Source of the DNA: Nocardioides sp. PD653-B2 | Lineage (GTDB): Bacteria; Actinomycetota; Actinomycetes; Propionibacteriales; Nocardioidaceae | Reading direction: 5' to 3' | NCBI RefSeq assembly: GCF_002117935.1 | Contig: NZ_BDJE01000005.1 | Coordinates: 1-64,000, forward strand | Length of the DNA stretch: 64,000 nt | Part shown: piece after piece, positions 34,375 through 42,188 of the stretch | Layout: every line of letters begins with the position of its first letter | Numbering within the stretch: position 1 is the stretch's first letter | Position numbers and translations under genes: made by a program | Notes under the pieces: model-generated | Told to the model about the DNA's origin: nothing | The model's input: the letters and a program-made list of their open reading frames with translations, nothing else | The model's database searches: none

Positions 34375-35237
34375 AGTTCGTCCTCGACGGCGACCAGCGC
34401 GACTTCGCGGCCGCGCTCGACTCGCTGCTGTCCTCCTCCGACACCGTCGCGGTCGCCCGCGCCTGGGCCGACGGCGACAGCGCGCCCGGGCTCGAGCTCT
34501 GGACCCGGCTGGCCGAGCTGGGCGTCACGTCGCTCGCGACCGAGGCCTCGCCGGTCGAGGTCGCCATCGCCTTCGAGGCGCTCGGCAAGCACGCGGTGCC
34601 CGGCCCGTGGGTCGAGTCCGCGGCCTACCTGCCGGTCGCCCTCGGCCACGAGGTCGACGGCGTCGCCACCCTGGCGCTGCCGCCGCACGTGCCGTACGCG
34701 CTCGACGCCGACGTCGCCGACCAGGTCTACGTCGGCAGCACGCCCGTGACCGCGGTCGGTGAGCTCCGGCACTCGGTCGACCGGACCCGGCGCCTCTTCG
34801 CGGTCATCGGCGAGGGTGAGACCGACCCGGCGGCCTTCGACCTGGCCGTGCTCGCGACGTCCGCGCAGCTGCTCGGCGCCGGCGAGCGGATCCTCGCCGA
34901 CTCGGTGACCTACGCGAAGCAGCGCAAGCAGTTCGGCCGCGAGATCGGCTCCTACCAGGCGATCAAGCACGCGCTGGCCGATGTGCGCATCGCACTCGAC
35001 TTCGCGCGGCCGCTGGTGTTCGGCGCCGCGCTCGGCGAGGTCGGCCCGTCGGCCGCCAAGGTCGCCTGCGCGGACGCGGCGTACCTCGCCTCCCGCACCG
35101 GCCTCCAGGTGCACGGCGCGATCGGCTACACGCAGGAGCTCGACCTGAGCCTGTGGATCACCAAGGTCCGTGCCCTCGTCACCGCCTGGGGCACTCCGGC
35201 GCACCACCGCTCGCGGGTGCTGGAGGGACTGCTCTGA
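34371..35237 (+). CDS. fadE32: Short acyl-CoA dehydrogenase-like subunit FadE32
   Basis: 288 residues, shorter than a canonical ACAD. The C-terminal helical domain is intact (YAKQRKQFGREIGSYQAIKHALADV, GLQVHGAIGYTQELDLSLWITK), but the central beta domain is compressed (CoA/flavin loop missing between about residues 80 and 150). This is typical of the smaller subunit of heterotetrameric steroid ACADs, where FadE31 supplies the other half of the FAD sites. ATG 34371 overlaps the fadE31 stop (ATGA). Confidence 0.85.
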   Translation: MKFVLDGDQRDFAAALDSLLSSSDTVAVARAWADGDSAPGLELWTRLAELGVTSLATEASPVEVAIAFEALGKHAVPGPWVESAAYLPVALGHEVDGVATLALPPHVPYALDADVADQVYVGSTPVTAVGELRHSVDRTRRLFAVIGEGETDPAAFDLAVLATSAQLLGAGERILADSVTYAKQRKQFGREIGSYQAIKHALADVRIALDFARPLVFGAALGEVGPSAAKVACADAAYLASRTGLQVHGAIGYTQELDLSLWITKVRALVTAWGTPAHHRSRVLEGLL

Positions 35238-36190
35238 TGGAGTTCGCGCTCTCCGAGGAGCAGCAGGAGCTGGCCGCCACGGTCCGCTCCCTGCTGGCAA
35301 AGCGTGCCGACCCCCGCGTCGAGACGTACGACGAGTCCCTGTGGCAGACACTCTGCGAGCAGATCGGCGTCGCGGCGCTCGGGATCCCCGAGGACTACGA
35401 CGGCGCCGGGTTCTCGCTCTTCGAGTCGATCATCGCGCTCGAGGAGGTCGGCCGGTCGCTGGCGCCCTGTCCCCTGCTCTCGTCGCTGGTCACGTCCGAG
35501 GCCCTGCTCGCCGGCGCCGACGAGGAGGCGAAGAAGCGACTGCTCCCCCGCATCGCCAGGGGTGCGGTCGCGGCGTTCGTCGACGGCGACGCTCCGGTGC
35601 TCGACGGTGACCTGGCTGCGATCGTCGTGGCCGCCTCGGCCGACGGCCTCGTCGAGGTGACGGACGCGGAGACGACGTGGACCCCGACGATGGACCAGAC
35701 GATCCGGCTCGCGACCGTCGCGGGCGGCACCAGGACCGCGATCGGCGACGGTCCCGCCGCCCTCGCGCGGGCCCGCCTGGTCGGCGCGGTCGGCACGGCC
35801 GCGCTGGCCGTCGGCTGCGCCCACCGGGCCCTGGACATGACCGTGTCCTACACGAAGGAGCGCGTGCAGTTCGGCCGCCCGATCGGGTCGTTCCAGGCGC
35901 TCAAGCACCGGATGGCCGACATGCTGGTCGAGCTCGAGATGGCCCGCTCGGCGTCCTGGGCGGCGTCGTACGCCGTCTCCACGCGAGCCGACAACGCCGC
36001 GCAGCTCGCCCATGTCGCGAAGTCGTACTGCTCCGAGGCGCTCGCCCACATCGCCGGAGAGACCGTGCAGCTGCACGGCGGCATCGCGATCACCTGGGAG
36101 CACGACGCCCAGCTGGTCTTCAAGCGCGCCCACGCCCTGCGCCACCTGTACGGCGCCCCCCACGAGCACCGCGCACTCGTGGCACTCTGA
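35237..36190 (+). CDS. fadE33: Acyl-CoA dehydrogenase-like subunit FadE33
   Basis: 317 residues. IPEDYDGAGFSLFESIIALEEVG, VSYTKERVQFGRPIGSFQALKHRMADM and GETVQLHGGIAITWEHDAQL are ACAD motifs; the beta domain is again short. It corresponds to FadE33, a small subunit that pairs with FadE31 in late ring C/D beta-oxidation. ATG 35237 shares a base with the fadE32 stop (TGATG). A longer frame starting at 35153 lies within fadE32 and is rejected. It is followed 4 bases later by a cupin gene. Confidence 0.86.
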   Translation: MEFALSEEQQELAATVRSLLAKRADPRVETYDESLWQTLCEQIGVAALGIPEDYDGAGFSLFESIIALEEVGRSLAPCPLLSSLVTSEALLAGADEEAKKRLLPRIARGAVAAFVDGDAPVLDGDLAAIVVAASADGLVEVTDAETTWTPTMDQTIRLATVAGGTRTAIGDGPAALARARLVGAVGTAALAVGCAHRALDMTVSYTKERVQFGRPIGSFQALKHRMADMLVELEMARSASWAASYAVSTRADNAAQLAHVAKSYCSEALAHIAGETVQLHGGIAITWEHDAQLVFKRAHALRHLYGAPHEHRALVAL

Positions 36191-36194
36191 CTCC

Positions 36195-36587
36195 ATGGCC
36201 AGCAACGAGCTCCCCCGCCCGCTCCGGGTCTTCGGCCCGTCGGACCTGGTCCCCGCCGATCCGTCGCCGGGGATGGACCGCGAGCGAGCCTTCGAGCTGC
36301 CGCTGCTGTGGGCCGGCCAGGTGGAGACCGCGCCGGGCGTCGTGTCCGGCTGGCACCACCACGACCGCAACGAGTCGAGCCTCTACGTCGTCCGGGGCGT
36401 GCTGCGCTTCGAGTTCGAGGGGTGCGAGGGCTACCTGGACGCGGTCGCGGGCGACTTCGTGCACGTGCCGTCGTACACCGTGCACCGCGAGAGCAACCCG
36501 ACAGGTGAGCCGTCGCTGGCGGTGATCGCGCGGGTCGGTGGCGGCATCCCCACCGTCAACGTCGACCCTCCCGCGACCCGCTCGTAG
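36195..36587 (+). CDS. Cupin-domain protein, last gene of the KstR2-controlled fadD3 operon
   Basis: 130 residues with a single cupin barrel. Motif 1 is GWHHHDRNESSLYVVRGVLRFEFEG (three adjacent His, residues about 53-55, and Glu); motif 2 contains GDFVHVPSYTVHRESN. Potential metal ligands are therefore conserved. ATG 36195 is 4 bases after the fadE33 stop, implying co-transcription and coregulation by KstR2. No cupin is assigned in HIP catabolism as I know it. It might be an isomerase, a dioxygenase-like accessory or a small-molecule sensor; the function is open. Confidence 0.78.
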   Translation: MASNELPRPLRVFGPSDLVPADPSPGMDRERAFELPLLWAGQVETAPGVVSGWHHHDRNESSLYVVRGVLRFEFEGCEGYLDAVAGDFVHVPSYTVHRESNPTGEPSLAVIARVGGGIPTVNVDPPATRS

Positions 36588-36663
36588 CGGACCACACCCG
36601 TCCAGGGAAGGGCTGTGGACATCTCGTGGACGAGCCGTTACCGAACGCTCTGGACCGCGGTGA

Positions 36664-36684
36664 CGAGGTTCGGCCGAAACCTCG
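36664..36684. repeat. 21-base inverted repeat upstream of the small leaderless ORF
   Basis: CGAGGTT-CGGCCG-AAACCTCG is a near-perfect palindrome 20 bases before the TACCGT -10 hexamer of the 49-residue ORF. It could be an operator or a terminator for the upstream operon; there is no T-run. Confidence 0.4.
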
Positions 36685-36716
36685 CCCGTCACACCCGTCA
36701 CTCCTACCGTGAAGCC

Positions 36717-36866
36717 ATGACCACCTACGCCGTGAGCATCACCGACCTGGACGCCCCGGTCGCCGACGACTTCGAGGTCCGCCTGCCGCGCACCGTCGCG
36801 AACCCCCGCCGCACCACCTGGACCGGCTTCGCGAAGGACGACATCGACCGCCTGCCTGCCAGCTAA
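36717..36866 (+). CDS. Small 49-residue protein of unknown function
   Basis: Starts MTTYAVSITDLDAPVADDFEV and ends RTTWTGFAKDDIDRLPAS; soluble, no transmembrane segment or known motif. TACCGT (36705-36710) followed by exactly 6 bases before ATG 36717 is the same leaderless layout as the confirmed genes in this window, which argues for a real gene. It lies between the KstR2 operon and the convergent hsaB, 7 bases before the hsaB stop. Confidence 0.5.
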   Translation: MTTYAVSITDLDAPVADDFEVRLPRTVANPRRTTWTGFAKDDIDRLPAS

Positions 36867-36873
36867 CCCCGGC

Positions 36874-37518
36874 TCAGCGGGGGGCGGTGGTGCAGTACTT
36901 CCCCTGGAAGAACAGCAGCGGGTCGACGTCGCCCTCGTCGATGCCGAGGTCGACGACCCGCCCGATCACGACGTAGTGGTCGCCGGCCTCGTGGACCTGG
37001 TGGATCGTGCAGTCGACGTGCGCGAGCGACCCCTCGAGGATCGGTGAGCCCGTGGCCCGCGACGGGGTCCACTTCACGTCACCGAACTTGTCGACCCCCC
37101 GGCTGGCCATCGTGTTGGACAGCTCGGCCTGGTCGGCCGCGAGGAAGTTGACGCAGAACTTGCCGGACCGCTGGATCAGCGGCCACGAGCGGGAGCTCTT
37201 GGCCGGGATGAAGAGCACCAGCGGCGGGTCGAGCGAGACGCTCGAGAACGACTGACACGTCATGCCCACCGGCTCGTCGTTGCTCGTGGTGGTCACCACG
37301 GTCACGCCGGACGCGAAGCGGCCCAGCACGTCGCGGAACCTGCGCGCGGCGGCGACGTGCTCCGGGTCGTCGTGGACGGCGACGTCCTCGCCGGGCCGGA
37401 ACTCGAAGTCGATGTCCTGGTCACCGAGCCAGGAGTTGATCAGCTCGGGGCTCGGCCAGGTCTCCCGCGCGTCGGGGCTCATGCCCTCCGGGATGTCACT
37501 GCCGGCCTCCGCGCTCAT
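36874..37518 (-). CDS. hsaB: Flavin reductase HsaB
   Basis: 214 residues, flavin-reductase-like FMN-binding split barrel: FASGVTVVTTTSNDEPVGMTCQSFSSVSLDPPLVLF is the family signature region, with GDHYVVIGRVVDLG near the C-terminus. HsaB supplies reduced flavin to the oxygenase HsaA for hydroxylation of 3-HSA. An N-terminal tail of about 60 residues precedes the barrel. It is 31 bases downstream of hsaC at the end of the hsaA-D-C-B transcript. A weak AAGACT hexamer lies before ATG 37518, so a minor internal promoter is possible. Confidence 0.9.
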   Translation of the reverse strand: MSAEAGSDIPEGMSPDARETWPSPELINSWLGDQDIDFEFRPGEDVAVHDDPEHVAAARRFRDVLGRFASGVTVVTTTSNDEPVGMTCQSFSSVSLDPPLVLFIPAKSSRSWPLIQRSGKFCVNFLAADQAELSNTMASRGVDKFGDVKWTPSRATGSPILEGSLAHVDCTIHQVHEAGDHYVVIGRVVDLGIDEGDVDPLLFFQGKYCTTAPR

Positions 37519-37549
37519 GCCGTGCAGTCTTCCACTGCCGCCCCAGCCA

Positions 37550-38446
37550 CTACCGGCCGGCGCCGAAGTCGTGGCCCCAGTACGACACCGCGGTCGACTC
37601 GCGCGCGACCCACCGGCCGTCGTCGACGGTCAGCCCGTCGGTGCCGAACTCGATGTCGAAGCCGCCGGGCGACTTCACGTAGAACGAGATCATCTCGTCG
37701 TTCATGTGCCGGCCCAGCGTCGCCGACAGCGGCGCCCGGTGCTTGCGCACCCGCTCCAACGCCCGGCCGACGTGGTCGAGCTCGTCCACCTCGAGCATGA
37801 TGTGGACGCACTTGGACGGGTTGGGCATCGGCAGGAACGCGAGCGAGTGGTGCCGCGGGTTGACGCCGAGGAAGCGCAGCCAGACCTTGGAGCCCGGCTC
37901 CTTGCCGACGAACTCCCCCGGCATGCTCATCGAGTCGCGCAGCCGGAAGCCGAGCACGTCGGTGTAGAAGCGCAGCGCCTCGACGTCGTCGAGGACCGGC
38001 AGCACGATGTGGCCCATGCCCTGGTCGCCGGTGACGAACGTGGCGGCGTACGGCGTGACGACCGGCCGCGACTCGTAGGTGATGCCGTGGAACAGCTCGA
38101 ACACGTTGTCCCAGGGGTCGCTGAACCGGACCAGCTCCTGCACGCGACGCTCGGCGAGCTCCTCCGCGGTGCCCTCCTCGAAGACCACGCCGGCCTTCTG
38201 GAGGTGCTCACGCGCCTCCTGGAGGGCCCGGTGGTCGGCGAGCTCCCAGCCGACCGCCGAGAGCTGGTCGACGTCGGAGGGGAAGACCACGAGACGGGCG
38301 GAGACCTGGTCGATGCGCCAGTACTGGTTCTCGGGGTTCGGGCCGCGGCCCTCGGCCAGGCCCAGCACCTTGCCGGCGAACGTCTTCCACTGGTCCAGGT
38401 CGGTGCTCGCCACGCGGACGTAGCCCATGGACTTGATGTCGATCAC
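37550..38446 (-). CDS. hsaC: 3,4-DHSA extradiol dioxygenase HsaC
   Basis: 298 residues, two vicinal-oxygen-chelate domains. Iron ligands are visible in the C-terminal half: His in GMGHIVLPVL (about residue 146), His in PRHHSLAFLP and Glu in GGFDIEFGTDG. It cleaves the catecholic ring A of 3,4-DHSA to 4,9-DSHA. GTG 38446 overlaps the hsaD stop (GTGA); a longer frame to 39184 lies inside hsaD and is rejected. Part of the hsaADCB operon under the KstR box 40540-40553. Confidence 0.93.
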   Translation of the reverse strand: MIDIKSMGYVRVASTDLDQWKTFAGKVLGLAEGRGPNPENQYWRIDQVSARLVVFPSDVDQLSAVGWELADHRALQEAREHLQKAGVVFEEGTAEELAERRVQELVRFSDPWDNVFELFHGITYESRPVVTPYAATFVTGDQGMGHIVLPVLDDVEALRFYTDVLGFRLRDSMSMPGEFVGKEPGSKVWLRFLGVNPRHHSLAFLPMPNPSKCVHIMLEVDELDHVGRALERVRKHRAPLSATLGRHMNDEMISFYVKSPGGFDIEFGTDGLTVDDGRWVARESTAVSYWGHDFGAGR

Positions 38447-39333
38447 GGCTTCGACCTCTCGACGTGGCGGGCCAGGAACGCGGTGGAGATCTCGGCGAAC
38501 TCCACGGCCGCCTCGATCTGGGCCCAGTGCCCGCAGTTCGGGAAGACATGCAGCGACGCCTTCGGGATCAGCTTGAGGGCCACCATCGCGCCGTCGAGCG
38601 GGTTGACCCGGTCCTCGCGGCCCCAGGTGAGCAGCGTGTGCTTGCGCAGCCGGTGGGCCTCGCGCCAGAGCATGCCGTCCTCGGCGGTCTCGGGGTTCCA
38701 GAAGGACATCCCCATGGAGCGCATCGCCTCCTGGGCGCCGGGCGCGGTCGCGTCGGCGAACCGCTCCGCGACCAGTTCGTCGGTGACCAGCTGCTGGTTG
38801 ACGACCATGGTCGAGATGAAGGCACGCAGCCGCTCGGGCGTCGGGTCGGCCCCGAAGTCCATCAGCCGCTGCACGCCCTCGGTCGGGTCGGCGTGGAAGA
38901 GGTTCAGCGACAGCCCGCCCGGCCCCATCAGGATCAGCCGGCCGACGCGGTCGGGGTGGGTCAGGGCGAGCCGCATCGCCGTGCCACCGCCGAGGCTGTT
39001 GCCGAGCAGGTGGATCCGCTCGATGTCGAGCTCGTCGAGGAGCTTGACGACGTAGTCGGCCGAGTGGCGGTAGTAGTTGCCGACGACCGGCGGCTTGTCG
39101 GACGCACCGAAGCCGGGCTGGTCGACGAGCAGGGTGCGGAACGTCCGGGCGAAGGTCGGCAGCGCCGTACCGAAGTTCGACCATGCCGAGGCGCCTGGGC
39201 CGCCGCCGTGCAGCATCACCAGCGGCAGGTCGCCGCCGACACCCGTGGGGGCGTCGGGGCCGGCCTCGTAGTAGTTCAGCGTGAGGTCGCCGGCCTTCGC
39301 GGACCTGCGCACGGACTCCTTGTCGAAGCTCAT
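38443..39333 (-). CDS. hsaD: 4,9-DSHA hydrolase HsaD (meta-cleavage product hydrolase)
   Basis: 296-residue alpha/beta hydrolase. PLVMLHGGGPGASAWSNF is the oxyanion loop, LLGNSLGGGTAMRLAL holds the nucleophile Ser (near residue 114), and GREDRVNPL plus VFPNCGHWAQIE carry the catalytic Asp and His. It hydrolyses the C-C bond of 4,9-DSHA to HIP and a C5 dienoate. It follows hsaA by 4 bases and overlaps hsaC. Length and motifs match the characterised enzyme. Confidence 0.94.
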   Translation of the reverse strand: MSFDKESVRRSAKAGDLTLNYYEAGPDAPTGVGGDLPLVMLHGGGPGASAWSNFGTALPTFARTFRTLLVDQPGFGASDKPPVVGNYYRHSADYVVKLLDELDIERIHLLGNSLGGGTAMRLALTHPDRVGRLILMGPGGLSLNLFHADPTEGVQRLMDFGADPTPERLRAFISTMVVNQQLVTDELVAERFADATAPGAQEAMRSMGMSFWNPETAEDGMLWREAHRLRKHTLLTWGREDRVNPLDGAMVALKLIPKASLHVFPNCGHWAQIEAAVEFAEISTAFLARHVERSKP

Positions 39334-39337
39334 GCGA

Positions 39338-40504
39338 TCAGTACATCCCCGGGTCGACCTTGTGGCCGAACTCGTGCGCGCCGTACATCTGCAGGGCCCG
39401 CTCCGGGTCGTTGGCGGCGTGCACCCGGCCGGCGTGCGCGTCGCGCCAGGCGCGCTGGAGGTAGGTGCCCTGGGCGAGCGCCCGACCGCCGGAGGCCTCG
39501 AAGAGCGAGTCGATCGCGTCGATCGCCCGCTGCGAGCCGAGCACCTGGTCGCGGCGCACCTTCAGGCGGGTCTTGAGCGGGATCTTCTCCCCCTTGGCGA
39601 CGTAGTCCTGCTCCTCGCGGATGTTGTTGACCAGCAGCGCCCAGGCGGCGTCGATCTCCGACGACGCCTTGGCGATCCGGACTGCGGAGAACGGGTCCAG
39701 GGACGCCTTCTCGCCGAGGTAGGCCGCCCGGGTGCGCTTCTGCTGCATCTCGACGTGCTCGTCGTAGGCGCCCATCGCCATGCCGATGATCGGCGTCGTG
39801 ATGGTGCCGGTGAAGATCGAGTGGAACGGCAGCTTGTAGAGGTCGGAGGGGTTCTGCTCCTGCCCCGGCCCGAAGCAGCGGCCGGTGTCGCCCATCGACA
39901 GCGTGAACGCGTCGGGCACGAAGACGTCCTCGACCACGATGTCGTTGGAGCCGGTGCCCGAGAGCCCGACCATGTGCCAGACGTCGTTGATCGTGTAGTT
40001 CTCGCGCGGGAGCATGAACGTCTTGAAGTCGACGACGTTGCCTTCGTCGTTGAAGACCAGGCCGCCGAGGAGCGCCCAGGTGCAGTGGTCGCAGCCGGAC
40101 GAGAAGCTCCACTTGCCCGACAGCTTGTAGCCGCCGTCGGTCAGCTGGGCCTTGCCGGTCGGCGCGTACGACGAGCTCAGCCGCGTGGTCGTGTCGGTGC
40201 CCCAGACGGCCTGCTGCGCCTCGTCGGGGAACAGCGCGACCTGCCACGGGTGCACGCCGACCACGCTGGAGACCCAGCCGGTCGAGCCGCAGGCCCCGGC
40301 GATGTCACGCACCGCGGTGTAGAAGTCGACGGGGTCCGACTCGAACCCGTCGAAGCGCCTCGGCTGGAGCAGCCGGAAGAATCCGACCTCCTCGAGCTCC
40401 TTGATCGACGCCTCGGGGACGACGCGAAGTCGCTCGGCCTCGTCGGCCCGCTCCCGGATGCCGGGGAGCAGGTCGCGGACGCCGTCGAGAACAGCCTGGG
40501 ACAT
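39338..40504 (-). CDS. hsaA: 3-HSA monooxygenase oxygenase subunit HsaA
   Basis: 388 residues, acyl-CoA dehydrogenase-like flavin-diffusible monooxygenase: DGVRDLLPGIRERADEAE, GGYKLSGKWSFSSGCDHCTWALLGG, and WRDAHAGRVHAANDPERALQMYGAHEFG. It hydroxylates 3-HSA at C4 using FMNH2 from HsaB. A long upstream extension is rejected. ATG 40504 has an AGGAGAAGTCG ribosome site. TAGTAT (40536-40541) overlaps the KstR box and gives a leader of about 25 bases, so hsaA is leadered, unlike most units here. Confidence 0.93.
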   Translation of the reverse strand: MSQAVLDGVRDLLPGIRERADEAERLRVVPEASIKELEEVGFFRLLQPRRFDGFESDPVDFYTAVRDIAGACGSTGWVSSVVGVHPWQVALFPDEAQQAVWGTDTTTRLSSSYAPTGKAQLTDGGYKLSGKWSFSSGCDHCTWALLGGLVFNDEGNVVDFKTFMLPRENYTINDVWHMVGLSGTGSNDIVVEDVFVPDAFTLSMGDTGRCFGPGQEQNPSDLYKLPFHSIFTGTITTPIIGMAMGAYDEHVEMQQKRTRAAYLGEKASLDPFSAVRIAKASSEIDAAWALLVNNIREEQDYVAKGEKIPLKTRLKVRRDQVLGSQRAIDAIDSLFEASGGRALAQGTYLQRAWRDAHAGRVHAANDPERALQMYGAHEFGHKVDPGMY

Positions 40505-40539
40505 CGACTTCTCCTGTCGTGATGGGACAGTCCCGATAC

Positions 40540-40553
40540 TAGAACACGTTCTC
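40540..40553. promoter_or_regulatory. KstR operator of hsaADCB
   Basis: TAGAACACGTTCTC, one mismatch to TnnAACnnGTTnnA at the last base. On the minus strand its terminal TA begins the TAGTAT -10 hexamer. Confidence 0.82.
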
Positions 40554-40640
40554 GTTTTGAGCCAGGCAGGACCGCGTGTCAGGCGGCACCGCGAGTACGA
40601 CGCCGCGAGGAGGAGCGTCGAGAACGACGACCGCGGCGGC

Positions 40641-41885
40641 CTACGTCCGCCGGTGGAAGCGGACTCCCCCGTCGGCGAGCCGGGCGGTGCGGTAGTGCGG
40701 GTCGTGGGCGCGGTGGTGGTGGAAGGAGCAGAGGAGCGCGCCGTCGGTGAGGTCGGTGCGGCCGCCGTGGGACCAGGGGTCGCCGGCGTGGTGGGCCTCG
40801 CACCAGGCAGCGGGGATGTCGCAGCCCTCGGCGCGGCAGGTGGGTTGTCGGACCGCGAGGGCCTTGCGCTGGGAGGGTGAGAACAGCCGGCGACGGCGCC
40901 CGAGATCGAGGACCTGGGCCGCGCCGCCGAGGACGACGGGCACGATCCCGGCCGTGCAGGCAAGCCGCCGCACCTGGCCGGCCGAGACAGGTGCGTCGCC
41001 GACGAGCCCGGTCCCGAGGCCTCCGCGGAGCACGTCGAGGTCGACGGTCACCAGCACCGTGGTGGCGTCGCCACCGTGCAGCGGCAGCCGGGTGGGATCG
41101 ACCGCCTCGAGGAACGCGGCGAACGCCTCGCCGAGCCGCCGGTCGTGCGGGCGCCGGTCGTCGGCCGACCCGGCAGGGCTGCGTCGTGGTGCGGTGAAGG
41201 CGTCGAGGTAGGTCAGGAGCCGGTCAGCGACCAGGTCGGCCACGCGGACGTGGAGGTCGGTGGTGCCGTCGCCGTTGCGGCGCGTCGTCAGCGAGGTGCG
41301 CCGCGCGGCGCGGGCCTCTTCCTGCTCCAGCAGGCGTGCCTCGAGGCCCTCGCTCACCTCGGGCGCGACGACATCGACGATCCGGCGCCCCATCACCCGC
41401 AGCGCCCGTGGCCCGAACCGGCCGGCCTCCTCCAGGAGCCGCTCCTCGGCAGCAGAGCACACGCCGGCATCGACCTCGTCCGGCAGCGCGTCCAGGGCCC
41501 GCACGACCACCTCGGCCTGGGCGAGGCTCACCCCACCCTCACGCAATGCCGCGGCCGTGGCCGACCGCTCGGCCAAGGCGCGGGCCAGGCGGAGCTGCCT
41601 GCGGCACTCGCCCGGGTCTCGCCGGCCGCGCTGAGCCAACCAGGCCGCGGCATCGCGCGTGCCCTGCTGGGCGGCGACGTCCTCGGCACCGGCCAGCACC
41701 CGCATCCGCAGCTCCTCCACCCGATCCACGAGGGTGCTGAGCCCCAGGAGCGCCGCCGCCTTCTGATCGGGGCTCATGTACATCGGGTCGACCTCAGCCA
41801 CGCCGGACAGCGCCGCACCGACCGCGGACATCGCGGCGAGCACGGGATGGGGCTGGACCTCAGACGGGGACTGGGACACGCGCAC
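40641..41885 (-). CDS. DUF222 / HNH endonuclease domain protein
   Basis: 414 residues with the same architecture as the gene at 117-1376: helical DUF222 region, then a C-terminal HNH motif (CRAEGCDIPAAWCEAHHAGDPWSHGG, split, and LLCSFHHHRAHD). Start candidates are GTG 41885 and inner GTG/ATG codons. A LexA-like box (42003-42018) and an AT-rich AATAATGA region lie upstream, which suggests DNA-damage induction, as reported for some 13E12 genes. It lies convergent to nothing and downstream of hsaA's promoter region on the same strand. Identity to the first copy is limited, so this is not a recent duplicate. Confidence 0.85.
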   Translation of the reverse strand: MRVSQSPSEVQPHPVLAAMSAVGAALSGVAEVDPMYMSPDQKAAALLGLSTLVDRVEELRMRVLAGAEDVAAQQGTRDAAAWLAQRGRRDPGECRRQLRLARALAERSATAAALREGGVSLAQAEVVVRALDALPDEVDAGVCSAAEERLLEEAGRFGPRALRVMGRRIVDVVAPEVSEGLEARLLEQEEARAARRTSLTTRRNGDGTTDLHVRVADLVADRLLTYLDAFTAPRRSPAGSADDRRPHDRRLGEAFAAFLEAVDPTRLPLHGGDATTVLVTVDLDVLRGGLGTGLVGDAPVSAGQVRRLACTAGIVPVVLGGAAQVLDLGRRRRLFSPSQRKALAVRQPTCRAEGCDIPAAWCEAHHAGDPWSHGGRTDLTDGALLCSFHHHRAHDPHYRTARLADGGVRFHRRT

Positions 41886-42188
41886 CTCGGGATCGACGGC
41901 CGCCCGGGGACTGACACACCCGGGACTTCACAGGAACGTCGATGCCAGCGCGTCGCACGACGAGCTCCGGTCGGACCGGAGGACTACTGCATCTGTCATT
42001 ATTCGATCACATGTTCGATGCCGATGTCAAGGGCTGATCCGCAGGCGAGGGCGAGTTCCACCGGCCGCTGAAGTCGGATCCAACGATCCACTGGCCCGCG
42101 CGCCGATCGCGCCGATCACCTGACGGCCGTGACGTCGCACGCGTAGCCTCGCAGCCAGCCACGTGCCACGCCGTCCTCGGAGGAACCT
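41886..42188. other. Divergent intergenic region with a LexA-like site
   Basis: Roughly 300 bases between the DUF222 gene and the divergent Excalibur-domain gene. It contains the SOS-like box at 42003-42018 and an AT-rich patch around 41990-42005, unusual in this GC-rich window. No coding frame is convincing. Confidence 0.5.
42003..42018. promoter_or_regulatory. LexA/SOS-box-like palindrome
   Basis: TCGATCACATGTTCGA differs by one base from the actinobacterial SOS form TCGAAC-N4-GTTCGA. It sits about 120 bases upstream of the minus-strand DUF222/HNH gene next to an AATAATGA hexamer-like stretch. Confidence 0.5.
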
